Shown here: positions 44,835 through 56,215 of the stretch, in pieces
Layout: each line of letters opens with the position of its first letter
Position numbering within the stretch: the first letter of the stretch is position 1
DNA from: Moringa oleifera
Taxonomy: Eukaryota; Streptophyta; Magnoliopsida; Brassicales; Moringaceae
NCBI GenBank assembly: GCA_021397835.1
Contig: JAJFZO010000229.1
Span: forward strand, 6,594,001 to 6,658,000
Direction: 5' to 3'
DNA: 64,000 bases
Notes under the pieces: model-generated
The model's database searches: none
What the model saw: only the letters and a program-made list of their open reading frames with translations
What the model was told of the DNA's origin: nothing
Position numbers and translations under genes: made by a program

Positions 44835-45405
44835 ATCGGGTTGCAATCTGTAAAGTAATTTAAGTCAAAACTGTAAAAGGGTGAAGTGACGATGCTAGCA
44901 GCACTGTTCAAGGCAAAACCAGATCAGGTGGTAGAGGTACTTGATGAGAGTGCTGAAGTGTTAAGGGAATTCAACAGTAGGATGCCATCGGAATTCCCCA
45001 AGACATTGCCTTCGAGGAGAAATGTTGATCATATGATCAGGAAGAAAGTTAGAACAGTAGCTTATAGGTTAAAGCTACCGAAACATTTAAGGTTGCACCT
45101 AACATTCCACACAAGCTTCCTTAAAGAGTTTTAGAAAGATACCGATCGCGAACGCAAGCAGGCTAAGCATGCACCGTCGGTAACTCGAGTTCAATTTAAC
45201 AAAGAGATAGAAAAAATCTTTGATCATCGAACGAAGGGCTATAGTAAGATGAATCAGAGGACATATTACTTAGTCTAGTGGAAAGGCAATAGTGAGGTGG
45301 ATGCAAGTTGGGAAAAAGATACCATAATGTGGCAATTGGAGGACCAGATCAAGGCATACCATAAAACTAAGCTGACGAGGGTGTCGGGCTTTTCTAGTGG
45401 GGATG
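44835..45405 (+). pseudogene. RT linker fused to integrase tail and chromodomain
   Basis: An open frame 44886-45134 reads LPSRRNVDHMI then KKVRTVAYRLKLP and FLKEF, joining at the same point as in unit D. The chromodomain follows (QRTYYLV, stop, WKGNSEVDASWEKDT, LWQ-like MWQLEDQ) to the Ser/Gly tail and polypurine tract before 45409. RT, RNase H and integrase zinc and core domains are absent. Confidence 0.84.
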
Positions 45406-45408
45406 GTT

Positions 45409-46156
45409 TGTCAGACCCTTGAATCTGAGTGCCAAGGCATAGGCATGGTGAGTATTGCTCCATGCCTGGACTACCAGTGTGGAAGGCCACTCTAGCAAGG
45501 CAAAAACACATGAGTTAGATATGGAAACAAATATGGGAGACTTGGTGAGAAATCGAGTTTCATACTCACAGTGGCGAGATACATTGATGAGCTGGGAACG
45601 TTATGGAGCAACGGATGACGCACATAAACAAATCCACAAGCCCATATAAAGGGAAAGCGACAGAGATGCCTCAAGCAAGCACTAACACATAGTGGTGCAA
45701 ATATGTCTAGTGACAGGAACACAGGGCAGATTTCGAGAACCCAGCTTAGCATGGATGGAAACTCTAGCAAGTGAAGATATTCCATATAGAAATGATATGG
45801 CTATTGGCTAGAGGTGGATCAAGGCGATAGAAGGATAAAAAAGAGATGTCTATCCCGAAAGCCATGGGAGATAAGGCTCGAAAAGAGTCCTGAACGAAAA
45901 CCACCTCCTCAAGCCTATCCAAACCGGTTGAAAATGAATAAGAAGGCTTGGAGAAGACTTCAAAGGAGATGAGATCCTTGACTCAAGGAGATTCCTCACT
46001 GGAGAAGGATGCTATCAAAATATCCTTGACTCATGGAGAGTTCTTGCAGGAGAAGGATGCTATTCGAAGATCCTTAACTCATGGAGAGTCCTTGGGGGAA
46101 AAGGATGCTCTCTATTCTTTGAAGATAAGCCTCAATGGGATAAAAGATTCATGATC
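45409..46156 (+). repeat. 3' LTR, type II, truncated, 748 bp
   Basis: It starts TGTCA, with type II sites and three copies of the 48-bp motif (45970-46115). It ends in GATC shared with 18S, before the TATA box. Confidence 0.9.
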
Positions 46157-46277
46157 CTATTCTATTGGCCTTCAGGATCGGAGTAATGATTAACAGGTCA
46201 GTCGGGGGCATTCGTATGAAAGACGAAATGGATGTTTTCATTAATCAAGAATGAAAGTTAGGGGCTCAAAGACGATA

Positions 46278-46308
<31 letters not shown>

Positions 46309-46489
46309 ACAGACCAGGGATTAGCGGATGTTGCTTTTAGGACTCCGCTAGCACCATATGAGAAATCAAAGTCTTTGGGTTCCAGGGGAAGTATGGTCGT
46401 AAGGCTGAAACTTAAAGGAATTGATGGAAAGGCACCACCAAGAATGGAGCCTGTGGCTTAATTTGACTCAACATGGGGAAACTTACCAA

Positions 46490-46540
<51 letters not shown>

Positions 46541-46890
46541 AGTGGTGGTGCATGGCTATTCTTAGTTGGTGGAGCGATTTGTTTGGTTAATTTCATTAAC
46601 GAATGAGACCTCAGCCTGCTAACTAGCTATGTGAAGGTGACCCTCCACGGTCGGCTTCTTAGAGGGACTATGGTCGCTTAGGCCAAGCAAGTTTGAGGCA
46701 ATAACAAGTATGTGATGCCCTTAGATGTTCTAGACCGCATGCACGCTACACTGATGTATTCAACGAGTTTATAGCCTTGGCTGACAGGCTCGGGTAATCT
46801 TTGAAATTTTATCATGATGGGGATAGATCATTGCCATTATTGGTCTTCAAAGAGGAATTCCTAGTAAGCGCGAGTCATTAGCTCACGTTT

Positions 46891-46944
<54 letters not shown>

Positions 46945-47082
46945 TCGGTGAAGTGTTCATATCGCGGCGACGTGGGCGATTTGCCGCTTACTACATCACG
47001 AGAAGTCCACTAAACCTTATCATTTAGAGGAAGGAGAAGTCATAACAAGGTTTTCGTAGGTGAACCTGCGGAAGGATTATTG
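46157..47082 (+). rRNA. 18S rRNA gene, nt ~810 to end, pseudogene (unit E)
   Basis: It resumes at CCTATTCTATTGGCC and runs to GGATTATTG. A ~60-nt deletion near 46220 removes the GAAATTCTTGGATTTATG segment. The decoding region CCCTTTGTACACACCGCCC is intact. Confidence 0.93.
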
Positions 47083-47177
47083 TCAAAAACTCGCTTAACG
47101 AAATGACTCGCGAACACGTTGTAAACACACCAGTGAAGTGGAGGTCTCTAGAGCCCCTCATCCTGCCTTGTGGGGAA
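47083..47177 (+). other. ITS1 stub fused to 26S tail (unit E)
   Basis: The first ~90 nt of ITS1, to CATCCTGCCTTG. It then jumps to the last ~430 nt of 26S. The breakpoint lies ~25 nt after the ITS1 palindrome position. Confidence 0.82.
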
Positions 47178-47603
47178 ACCCATCGCGAGACAGGTTAATT
47201 TTACCCTACTGATGCCCGCGTCATGATAGTAGTTCAACCTAGTACAAGAGGAACCATTGGTTTGCACAATTGATCATCATGCTTGGTTGAAAAGCCAATG
47301 GCACGAAGCCATCGTGCGCTGGATTATGACTGAACGCCTCTAAGCCAGAATCTAGGCTAGAAGCGATGCATGCGCCTATTGCCCGATTGTCGACCTGAAG
47401 TAGGGGCCTCTCAGCCCCAAAGGCACGTGTCTTGGCCAAGCCTGCGCGGCAGAGGAGCCTTGCAGGCTGCCTTGAAGTGTGATTCCCACTGAGCGACGAG
47501 TAAAATCATTTATAGATGACTTAAATACGCGATGGGGTATTGTAAGTGGTAGAGTGGCCTTGCTGCCATGATCCACCGAGATTCAACCCTTTGTCGCTTC
47601 GTC
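47178..47603 (+). rRNA. 26S rRNA gene, last ~430 nt, pseudogene fragment (unit E)
   Basis: It starts at CATCGCGAGACAGGTTAATTTTACC and includes a decayed sarcin-ricin loop (AGTACAAGAGGAACC, G-to-A at the loop) and the 3' end. Confidence 0.92.
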
Positions 47604-47846
47604 CCTCCGCCCTCCCGAGCCCTACAATAATTATCCCTCTCTTTTCAGGAATTGATGCCCCGAGGTTTGAAATCATCCCTTAAGATAATGACCTGAAAAA
47701 AGAAGCAAGTCATTTGGGCTTGTAGAGAATGAGAAACACAAGGGAAAAACACTTGGAAACATATCGGGAAGCATTCGGGAACTAAATGTTACTCCAATAA
47801 AAAAATATATATATATCTAACAAAAACTTGTCCCTCGGTAAAGTAC
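47604..47846 (+). other. 3' spacer after 26S (unit E)
   Basis: Same conserved block as 20061-20310. The hairpin right arm is weakened (CTAAATGTT). AAAAATATATATATATC precedes the subrepeats. Confidence 0.75.
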
Positions 47847-48305
47847 TGCCCAGTGAGCGAGCCAAGGGAGCTGCATCACGTTGAAACTGGGCACAGGAGG
47901 CATTCCTCGGCAGCCCCCAGCAAGCACGGCATGGGTAGCTTACGCAGGGCGCGGCAGCAGTGGGCGCCCCAGCCAGGCCACTCACGCCCATCGCTTGCTA
48001 GCTCCTCATCCTTGACCCTTGACATGGTGCCTAGCGAGCGAGCCAGGGGAGTAGCGTCGTACGGACCTTGGGCACGGGAGGCATGCCTCGGCATCCCCCA
48101 GCAGGCATGGCATGGGCTGCTTGCCAAACGTGCGACAGCGGTGGGTGCACCAGCCAAGCCATGGGCACCCATCGCGAGCCAGCTCCCTCATCCCTGCCCC
48201 TCAACATGGTGCCCAGCTTGCAAGCCAAGGGTGTCACAACAGTCCCGAGCGAGCACGGTGCCAGTCTTGCCAAGGGTGCCCCACGCGAGCCAACCGCGAG
48301 CACGC
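47847..48305 (+). repeat. IGS ~182-bp subrepeats, two copies plus terminal copy (unit E)
   Basis: Copies begin near 47848, 48030 and 48211. The last is the divergent terminal type. Confidence 0.88.
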
Positions 48306-48786
48306 TATGATGCTCGAGACGTGCTATGGGCGTTGATTTCATGGGCAAGCTGGGCTTGGCCGTGTCCCCTAGCTGTGATGGACCTTGAGGGCAGCCATTG
48401 GGTGGCTGAAGGTGCGCTGGACAGGGCAGCTAGCATGCACCCTGGGCTAGGCAGAGGCACAGCTGCCCAAGCGCATTGGCTGTAATGCCCAGTTGCGAAA
48501 TTGGTCCCAAAATGACCCAAATAAATCGTGAAATTCATGAAGAGTCTGCCCCTAAAGTTTGGGATCATTTTGACTCACATGCTTTTTTTGATGATTTTTT
48601 TTAATTTTCAGCTGTAGAAAATTCATTAAAAAAAATTTAGTGCCCAAAAGATTCTGAAATGTTTTTTAGTAGTAGATATGATTATTCTCCATTTATGTAC
48701 AAAATTTCAGCTCAAAATTCTAAGTAAATAACATTTTAGACGCATTATGACGGCTTAAACATATCAATGTTTCCTCCTGCCGGGAG
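48306..48786 (+). other. IGS unique stretch and AT-rich block (unit E)
   Basis: Same order and sequence as 32006-32494, with the AT block from about 48510. Non-coding. Confidence 0.75.
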
Positions 48787-48825
48787 TGAAATTTCATTTA
48801 AGACTCTTTAGGGGGGAAATGGTCA
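48787..48825 (+). promoter_or_regulatory. Candidate RNA polymerase I start region (unit E)
   Basis: TGAAATTTCA (48787-48796), TTTAAGACTCTTTA, six G (48811-48816), then AAATGGTCACC. It lies ~1.47 kb before the 18S at 50281. Confidence 0.6.
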
Positions 48826-49035
48826 CCTAGGTTGTTGGGTACCAACGGGCCATGCTTTGGCCCCCCTGCCCATCCCACATGGGCAAGCGCTGGGCTTGGG
48901 GAACCCAGCGTGTATGGCACAAGCTGCCCTGCCCATCCAACCGGTGGTGCATGGCTGTGGCGGTCACCAACGCCAGCCGATAGGTGGCCAACGACGTTGG
49001 CCAAAGAGTGTGGGATGCCAGATCAGTAGCCAACA
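48826..49035 (+). other. Start of 5'ETS with paired hairpins (unit E)
   Basis: It contains CTGCCCAT/ATGGGCA(A) and CGCTGGG/CCCAGCG. The outer stem is lost (CCATGCTTTGG). Single-copy sequence follows. Confidence 0.65.
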
Positions 49036-49550
49036 GAGTGGGCAAAATGTGGGAAACAAAATCCGCTAAATTATGGGCAACGAAACGAGAAAAATCATGG
49101 GACAATAAGCTGGGATATGGCTAGATAAGCTCGACGATATGGGCGGCAAAGCTAACGTTGATGTATGCTACGTGAGGGCCAAATCATTGGGGGATTTCGA
49201 GCATATGGAGTGCTTCGTTGTAGGCCCTCGAGGTAGCAGATGTGAGGGTTAGATCCCGACCCTCAGGCTTGCCGAGCGAACTCGTTATGTAGCATGATTT
49301 ACGACATTATCGTCGATCATTAGGATCGAGTGAGCCACATGGCCAGCCTGGGCACGACATGACACCCTGCTGCCAAGGCCTCATCGGTGGGAAAAATACA
49401 GGAAACAAAATCTGAAAAATCGTGGGATAATGAGCTAGGATGTGGCTACACAAGCATGACGATGTGGACGGCGAAGCTAACGATGATGCATGCTATGCGA
49501 GGGCCAAATCGTTGGGGAATTTTCGAGAATGCGGAGTGCCTCATAACAGG
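49036..49550 (+). repeat. ETS ~330-bp repeats, one full and one partial copy (unit E)
   Basis: Copies begin near 49036 and 49388. The second runs into the duplicated block at 49551 and is cut at GTGTAGCGCGATC, where it joins the unique 5'ETS. Confidence 0.83.
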
Positions 49551-50056
49551 CCCTCAAGGCAGTGGATGTGGGGTTAGATCCCGATGCTCAGGCTTACCGA
49601 GGTAGACACGTGTAGCGCGATCAAACTATCGGCTAGCACATCACTTTAAGTTCGACTCCAAGCCATACGTTGGCTTTTCGTAGGTGACATCGGGACCCTG
49701 TGTTGTGTGCCTTCACAAACGAAATTCGATGATTCGAGTCGATCGTCTTTGCACCATATCCCTTGCGAGCATGGGTGGAAACCTAAGACGAGCCTCGTGC
49801 TTTCCCTCAAGGCAGTGGATGTGGGGTTAGATCCCGATGCTCAGGCTTACCGAGGTAGACACGTGTAGCGCGATCAAACTATCGGCTAGCACATCACTTT
49901 AAGTTCGACTCCAAGACATATGTTGGCTTTTCGTAGGTGACATCGGGACCCTGTGTTGTGTGCCTTCACAAACGAAATTCGATGATTCGAGTCGATTGTC
50001 TTTGCACCATATCCCTTGCGAGCATGGGTGGAAACCTAAGACGAGCCTCGTGCTCC
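49551..50056 (+). repeat. 253-bp tandem duplication in ETS (unit F leader)
   Basis: The block beginning CCCTCAAGGCAGTGGATG at 49551 is repeated from 49804, a period of 253 bp. The copies differ at only a few bases, much less than separate rDNA units do. The duplication is therefore recent. It spans the end of an ETS repeat and the first part of the unique 5'ETS. Confidence 0.9.
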
Positions 50057-50280
50057 AAGCGCAACTTGCTTCGGCATGCGGCTGCTTTGGCACACGGGCG
50101 CTTGGTTGTCCCCTCGGGTGCGAAAAGTGTTGCGATAGGGGTGGTCTTGGCCTCTACCTATCCAAGCGAAAGCATTTGTCCCACGTTCCATCGATTTTGA
50201 ACGATGATTGCGATAGCTTTGGCCTTAGCAAGCCTTGCAGCAAGCTTTGATCCTAATTGGCATGGTGTCTCAAAGGATGC
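50057..50280 (+). other. Unique 5'ETS, end, before 18S (unit F)
   Basis: Continues the leader after the duplication to the 18S start at 50281. Confidence 0.82.
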
Positions 50281-51128
50281 TACCTGGTTGATCCTGCCAG
50301 TAGTCATGTGCTTGTCTCAAAGATTATGCCATGCATGTGCAAGTATGAACTAATTTAGATTGTGAAATTGCGAATGGCTCATTAAATCAATTATAATTTG
50401 TTTGAATGGTACCTACTACTCAGATCACTGTAGTAATTCTAGAGCTAATACGTGCAACAAACCTCGACTTCTAAAAGGGGTGCATTTGCTAGATAAAAGA
50501 TTGACGCAGGCTTTGCCCGTTGCTCTGATGATTCATAATAGTTGATGGATTGTAAGGCCATTGTGTCGGTGACGCATCATTCAAATTTCTACCCTATCAA
50601 CTTTTGATGGTAGGATAGTTGCCTTCTATGGTGGTAACAGGTGACGGAGAATTAGGGTTCAATTTCGGAGAGGAAGCCTGGGAAACGGCTACCACATCCA
50701 AGGAAGGTCGCAAGCGCGTAAATTACCCAATCCTAACACAGAGAGGTATTGACAATAAATAACAATACTAGCTCTTCGAGTCTGGTAATTGGAATGAGTA
50801 CAATCTAAATCCCTTAACGAGGATCCATTGGAGGGTAAGTCTGATGCTAGCATTCGTGGTTATTCCAGCTCCAATAACGTAAGTTGTTGTAGTTAAAAAG
50901 CTCCTGGCCTTAATTGGCTGAGCCATGCCTCTGGCACTGTTACTTTGAAGAAATTAGAGTGCCTAAAGCAAGCCTACGCTCTAAATACATTAGCTTAGGA
51001 TAACATCATAGGATTGCGATCCTATTCTTTTGGCCTTCAGGATCGAGGTGATGATTAATAGGGACAGTCGGGGCATTCGTGTTTCATAGTCAGAGGTGAA
51101 ATTCTTGGATTTATGGAAGATGAACAAT

Positions 51129-51166
<38 letters not shown>

Positions 51167-51169
51167 CAT

Positions 51170-51200
<31 letters not shown>

Positions 51201-51708
51201 TGTCCTAGTCTCAACCATAAACGATGCTGACCAAGGACCAACAGTTGTTGCTTTTAGGACTCCGTTGGCACCTTATAAGTAATCAAAGTCTATAGGTTTC
51301 GAGGGCAGTATGGCCGCAAGGCTGAAACTTAAAGGAATTGACGAAAGGGCACCACCAGGAGTGGAGCCCACGACTTAATTTGACTCAACATAGGGAAACT
51401 TACCAGGTCTAGACATAGTAAGGATTGACAGAGTGAGAGCTTTTTCTTGATTCTATGGGTGGTGGTGCATGGCCGTTCTTAGTTGGTAGAGTGATTTGTC
51501 TAGTTAATTTCATTAACAAATGAGACCTCAGCCTGCTAACTAGCTACATGGAGGTGACCCTCCACGATTGGCTTGTTAGAGGGACTATCATCGCTTAGGC
51601 CAAGGAAGTTTGAGGCAATAACAGGTCTGTGATGCCCTTAGATGTTTTGGGCTGCACGCATGCTACACTGATGTAATCAACGAGTTTATAGCCTTGGCCG
51701 ATAGGCCA

Positions 51709-51739
<31 letters not shown>

Positions 51740-51999
51740 GTAGGTCATTGCAATTGTTGGTCTTAAATGAGGAATTCCTAGTAAGCGCGAGTCATTAGCT
51801 CGTGTTGGCTATGTCCCTGCCCTTTGTACACTCCGCTCGTCACTCTTACCGATTGAATGGTACAGTGAAGTGTTCAAATCGCGACAATGTGGGCGATTCG
51901 TCGCTCACGACATCGCAAAAAGTCCAGTGAACCTTATTATTTAGAGGAAGGAGAAGACATAATGAGGTTTTCGTAGGTGAACCTGTAGAAAGATCATTG
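50281..51999 (+). rRNA. 18S rRNA gene, end to end, no LTR, pseudogene (unit F)
   Basis: It starts TACCTGGTTGATCCTGCCAG exactly and ends GATCATTG. The LTR site is empty (TTGCCTTCTATGG, near 50620). It is ~1.72 kb instead of ~1.81 kb: ~80 nt are missing near 50907 between two GCTC copies, and 6 nt near 50880. The 530 loop is damaged (GCTAGCATTCGTGG). It is the only 18S in the window with both ends and no insertion. Confidence 0.94.
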
Positions 52000-52090
52000 T
52001 TGAAAACTCGCTCAGCGAAACGACCCGCGAACACGTTGTAAACACACTGGCGGGGTGGAGGGCTCTCGATCCCATCGTCCTGCCTTGCAC
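52000..52090 (+). other. ITS1 stub fused to 26S (unit F)
   Basis: The first ~90 nt of ITS1 to CGTCCTGCCTTGCA, then 26S at CGTTTGATTCTGATTTCC. 5.8S, ITS2 and most of 26S are deleted. Confidence 0.84.
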
Positions 52091-52172
52091 GTTTGATTCT
52101 GATTTCCAGTACGAATACGAACCATGAAAGTGTGGCATATCGATCCTTTAGACCTTCGAAATTTGAAGCTAA

Positions 52173-52203
<31 letters not shown>

Positions 52204-52770
52204 AGCTTATGGCAGCCAAGCGTTCCTAGCGACGTTGCTTTTTGATCCTTCGATGTCGGGTCTTCTTATCATTGTGAAGAAGAATTCACCAAGTATTGGA
52301 TTATTCACCCACCAACAGGGAACTTGAGCTGGGTTTAGACCGTCATGAGACAGGTTAGTTTTACCCTACAGATGCCTGTGTCACGATAGTAATTCAACCT
52401 AGTACGAGAGGAACCGTTGATTCGCATAATTGGTCATCGTGTTTGGTTAAAAAGCCAGTGGCGCGAAGCTACTGTGCGATGGATTATGATTGAACCCTTC
52501 TGAGTCAGAATCTGAGCTAGAAGCGATGCATATGCCTGTCGCTCAATTGTCGACTTGATGTAAGGGCCACTCGGACCCCAAAGGCACGTGTCATTAGCCT
52601 GGCCCGCGCAGCGAAGGAGCATCGCGGGCTGCCTTGAAGTGTGATTCTCACCATGCGATGGGTAGAATCAATTGCAAATGAATTAAATACATGACGGGGT
52701 ATTATAAGTTGTAGAGTGGCCTTGCTATCACGATCCACTCAGATGCAGCCCTTCGTCGCTTCGATTCGTC
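52091..52770 (+). rRNA. 26S rRNA gene, last ~680 nt, pseudogene fragment (unit F)
   Basis: It includes the peptidyl-transferase area (ACAGGGATAACTAGCTTATGG, decayed) and an intact sarcin-ricin loop AGTACGAGAGGAACC (52398), and ends GATTCGTC. Confidence 0.92.
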
Positions 52771-53030
52771 CCTTCGCCCCCTTCCTAAACCCCCACAACA
52801 ATTGTCCCTCTCTTTTTGGCAATTGATGCCCCGAGGTCTGACATCATCCCTCAAGATAATGATCTAAAAAAAGAAGCAAGTCTTTTGGGCTTCTAAAGAA
52901 TGAGAAACACAAGGGAAAAACACTTCCAAGCATAACGGAAAGCATTTGGGAACCAAGTGTTACTCCAATAAAAAATATATGTATATTTAACATAAACTTA
53001 TCCCTCGATGCTATCTCTTAGTAAAATACT
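52771..53030 (+). other. 3' spacer after 26S (unit F)
   Basis: Same conserved block as in unit B. The left hairpin arm is changed (AACACTTCC). Confidence 0.75.
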
Positions 53031-54190
53031 GCCAAGTGAGTGAGCCAAGGGAGCCACATCACAAGGACACTAGGCACGGGAAGCATGCCTCGGCAGCCCC
53101 CAGCAGGCATGGCGTGGGCAGCTTGCCTAGCATGCGATTGCGGTGGGCGCGCTAGCCAGGCCACTGGCGCCCATCGCTTGCCAACCTTGTCCCAAACCCT
53201 CAACATGATGCCCAACGAGCGAGCTAGGGGAGCCACATCGCACGGCCCCTAGGCACGGGAGGCATGCCTCAGTAGCCCCCAGAAGGCACAACATGGGCGC
53301 CTTGCCCAACTGCGGCAGCAGTGGGAGCGCCAGCAAGGCCATCGGCGCCAATCGTGAGCGAGCCCTCTCGTCCTTGCCCCTCGACTTACTGCCTAGCGAG
53401 CGAGCCAGGGGAGCCACATCACATGGACCCTGGGCACGGGAGGCATGCCTCAACAGCCCCTAGCACGCACAGCATAGGCTGCTTGCCCAGTCTACGGAAG
53501 CAATGGGCGCACCAGCCCCCTCGTCGCTGCCCCTCGACTTACTGTCTAGTGAGCGAGCCAGGGAAGCCACATTGCACGGACCCTGGGCATGGAAGGCATG
53601 CCTCAATAGCCCCCAAAAGCCACAGCATGGGCTGCTTGTCCGGCATGGGACAGCGGTGGGCGCGTTAGCCAGGCCACCGGTGCCAATCGTGAGCGAGCCC
53701 CCTCATCCTTGCCCCTCGACTTACTGCCCAGTGAGCAAGCTAGGGGAGTCGCATCGCATGGTCCCTAGGCACGGGAGGCATGCCTTGACAGCCTCCAGCA
53801 GGCACGACATGGGTTTCTTGCCCAGCGTGCTGAAGCGATGGGTGCGCTAGCCGCACCATGGGCGCCCATCGTGAACCAGCCCCTAGTCCCTACAACTCGA
53901 CTTACTTCCCAGCGAGCGAGCTAGGGAAGCGGTTTCGCATGGACCCTGGGCACGGGAGGCATGCCTTGGCAGCCCCTAGCAGGCACAACATGGGCTGCTT
54001 GTCTAGCATGCAGCAGCGGTGGGCGTGCGAGCCAGCCATGGGCGCCCATCGGGAGCCAGTCCCCTCGTTCCTGCCCCTTGACATGGTGCCCAGCGTGCGA
54101 GCAAGGGGTGCCACAGCATTCCCCAGCAGGCACGATGCCAGCCTTACCAGGGGCTCCCTAGGCGAGCCAGCCGCAAGCATGTTGTGAGGC
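53031..54190 (+). repeat. IGS ~182-bp subrepeats, about six copies (unit F)
   Basis: Copies begin near 53031, 53211, 53392, 53543, 53727, 53911 and the divergent terminal copy near 54089. The third is shortened by a deletion. Several copies share the CTCGACTTACTGCC variant, suggesting local spread. Confidence 0.9.
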
Positions 54191-54697
54191 TCGACACGTG
54201 CTGTGGGCGTTGATTTCATGGGCAAGCTAGGCTTTGGCCATGTCTCCTGGCTGTAATGGTCCCTAAGGGAAGCCATGGGGTGCCTGGAGGTGCGCTGGAC
54301 AGGGCCGCCAGCATGCACCCTAGGCTAGGCAAAGGCATAGCCACCCCAGCTTGCTGGCCGCAATGCCCAGTTGCAAAATTGGTATGAATTGATGATCTTT
54401 TCATCATGAAATTGGTCTCAAAATGACTCAAATTAATCGTGTAATTCTTGAGGAGTCTGCCTCTGAATTTTGGGATCATTTTGACTCACGGACTATTTTT
54501 GATGAATTTTTTAAATTTTTGGTTGTAGAAAATTCATTAAAAAAAATTTAGTGCCAAGAAAATTCTGAAATTTTTTTTAGTGGTAGATATGATTATTTTC
54601 CATTTATGTATAAAATTTCAGCTCCAAATTCGCATTAAATAATTTTTTAGATCCCTTATGATAGCTCTGATATATTGATGTTTTCTCTTACCGAGAG
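54191..54697 (+). other. IGS unique stretch and AT-rich block (unit F)
   Basis: Unique GC-rich stretch to about 54360, then the AT-rich block to 54660. Non-coding. Confidence 0.75.
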
Positions 54698-54736
54698 TGA
54701 AATTTCATTTAAGATTCTTTAAGGGGGAGGTGGTCA
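54698..54736 (+). promoter_or_regulatory. Candidate RNA polymerase I start region (unit F)
   Basis: TGAAATTTCA (54698-54707), TTTAAGATTCTTTAA, five G, AGGTGGTCACG. It lies ~1.5 kb before 18S at 56216. Confidence 0.58.
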
Positions 54737-54964
54737 CGTAACTTGCTGGATGCCAACGGGCCATGGGTGCTCCCCCATGCCTATCCCACATGGGCAGGCA
54801 CTGGGCTTGGGGAACTCAGCTCACATGGCATGGGCAGGGCAGCTTGTTGCCATGCCTATCCAGCCGGTGGTGCGTGGTTGTGGTGGCCACCACCGCCGAC
54901 AAGCAGGCGGCCGGTGACGTCAACCGAAGAGTGTGGGATTACCGATCAGTAGCCAATGGAGTGG
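54737..54964 (+). other. Start of 5'ETS with hairpins (unit F)
   Basis: It holds decayed forms of both hairpins (ATGCCTAT/ATGGGCAG and CACTGGG/ACTCAGC), then single-copy sequence. Confidence 0.62.
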
Positions 54965-55637
54965 GGAAAACGTGGGAAATGAAATCCACTAAATTATGGG
55001 CAACAAAATGAGAAAAATCGTGAGATAATGAGTTGGGATGTGGCTAGACAAGCTCGACAGTGTGGGCGGCAAAGCTAACGATGATGCATGCTACGCGAGG
55101 CCCAAATCACTTAGGCGATTTTGAGCATGCAGCCTGCTTTATCGCAGGCCCTCAAGGCGACAGACGTGGGGTTGGATCCCAGTGCTCATGCTTGCCTAGG
55201 CAGACTCATTGCGCAACGCGATCGGTGACACGATCGTTGGCCGTTAGCATCAAGCGAGCCACACGGCCAGCCTGGGCATCGCGTGACACCCCTGCTACCA
55301 AGGCCTCATTAGTGGGAAAAATGTGGGAAATGAAATCCGCTAAATCATAGGATAACGAGCTGGGATGTGGCTAGACAAGCTCGACGGTGTGGGCAGCGAA
55401 GCTAATGATGATGCATGCTACGCGAGGGCCAAATCGCTGGGGGGATTTCAAGCATGCAGAGTGCTTTGTCATAGGCCCTCAAGGTGGTAGACGCGGGGTT
55501 GGATCTCGAGCTTAGGGTTGCAAAGGCGGACTCATTGCACAGCATGATTGATGACACGATCATCGGCCGTTAGCATCCAGCGAGCCACACGGCCAGCCTG
55601 GGCATCGCATGACACCCCTACTACTAAGGCCTCGTTG
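54965..55637 (+). repeat. ETS ~330-bp repeats, two copies (unit F/G)
   Basis: Copies begin near 54965 and 55312, with the usual landmarks. The second ends at AAGGCCTCGTTG, where it meets the unique leader. Confidence 0.87.
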
Positions 55638-56215
55638 AAGAATCGTCCCTCGCTATCAAAACAATTTCGCACTTAGCGGCTTGGGTGCGGCGGCACTAGA
55701 TGACCTACATGATCGATGGACGCTTTGCTTGTCGGCTTGCAGCTCGTTTGGTGCTGTTGCTACCCATTTGTACGTGCGGTGTGTGAGTGGTGATCTAGTC
55801 GTGCGCGTTGGCAGGCTCCATTCTCCCGCATTGAATTGTCGGCTAGCACGTCGCTTCAAACTGGATCTCGAGCCATACGTTGGCCTTTCATGGGTGACAT
55901 TGGGACCCTATGTTATGTGAATTCATAAACGAAATTTGATGATTCGAGTTGGTTGTCTTTACACCATGTCCTTTGTGGGCATGGGTGGAAGCCTAGCCTG
56001 GGCTTGATGCTCCAAGAACGGCTTGCTTTGACATGCGGCTGCTTTGGCACACGGGTGCTCGGTCGTCCCCTCAGGTGCAAAAAGTGTTGCAACAGGAGTG
56101 GCCTCAGCCTCTACCTATCCAAGCGAAAGCATTTGTCCCACATCCCATTGATTTTTAATGATGATTGCGACAGCTTTGGCCTCAGTGAGCATTGGCGCGG
56201 TGTCTCGAAGAATGC
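55638..56215 (+). other. Unique 5'ETS before 18S (unit G)
   Basis: Same leader as in other units; shortened by ~30 nt near 56190 (CAGTGAGCATTGGCGCGG). Confidence 0.82.

Larger units (their letters stand above)
42093..46156 (+). mobile_element. Chromovirus type II, RT-integrase deleted, 3' LTR truncated (unit E)
   Basis: It consists of a type II LTR, mutated PBS, gag, zinc knuckle, protease, the same RT-linker/integrase-tail fusion as unit D, chromodomain and a 3' LTR cut at 46156. The 3' LTR joins 18S at GATC, so 18S nt ~350-810 and the 3' target copy are deleted. Confidence 0.9.

Noticed and set aside
45948..46154. ORF with repeated SLTHGESL motif, suggesting a repeat protein
   Set aside because: It is the translation of the 48-bp LTR tandem repeat. 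It sits in U3 and is not conserved as a frame: copies of 37 bp shift it.
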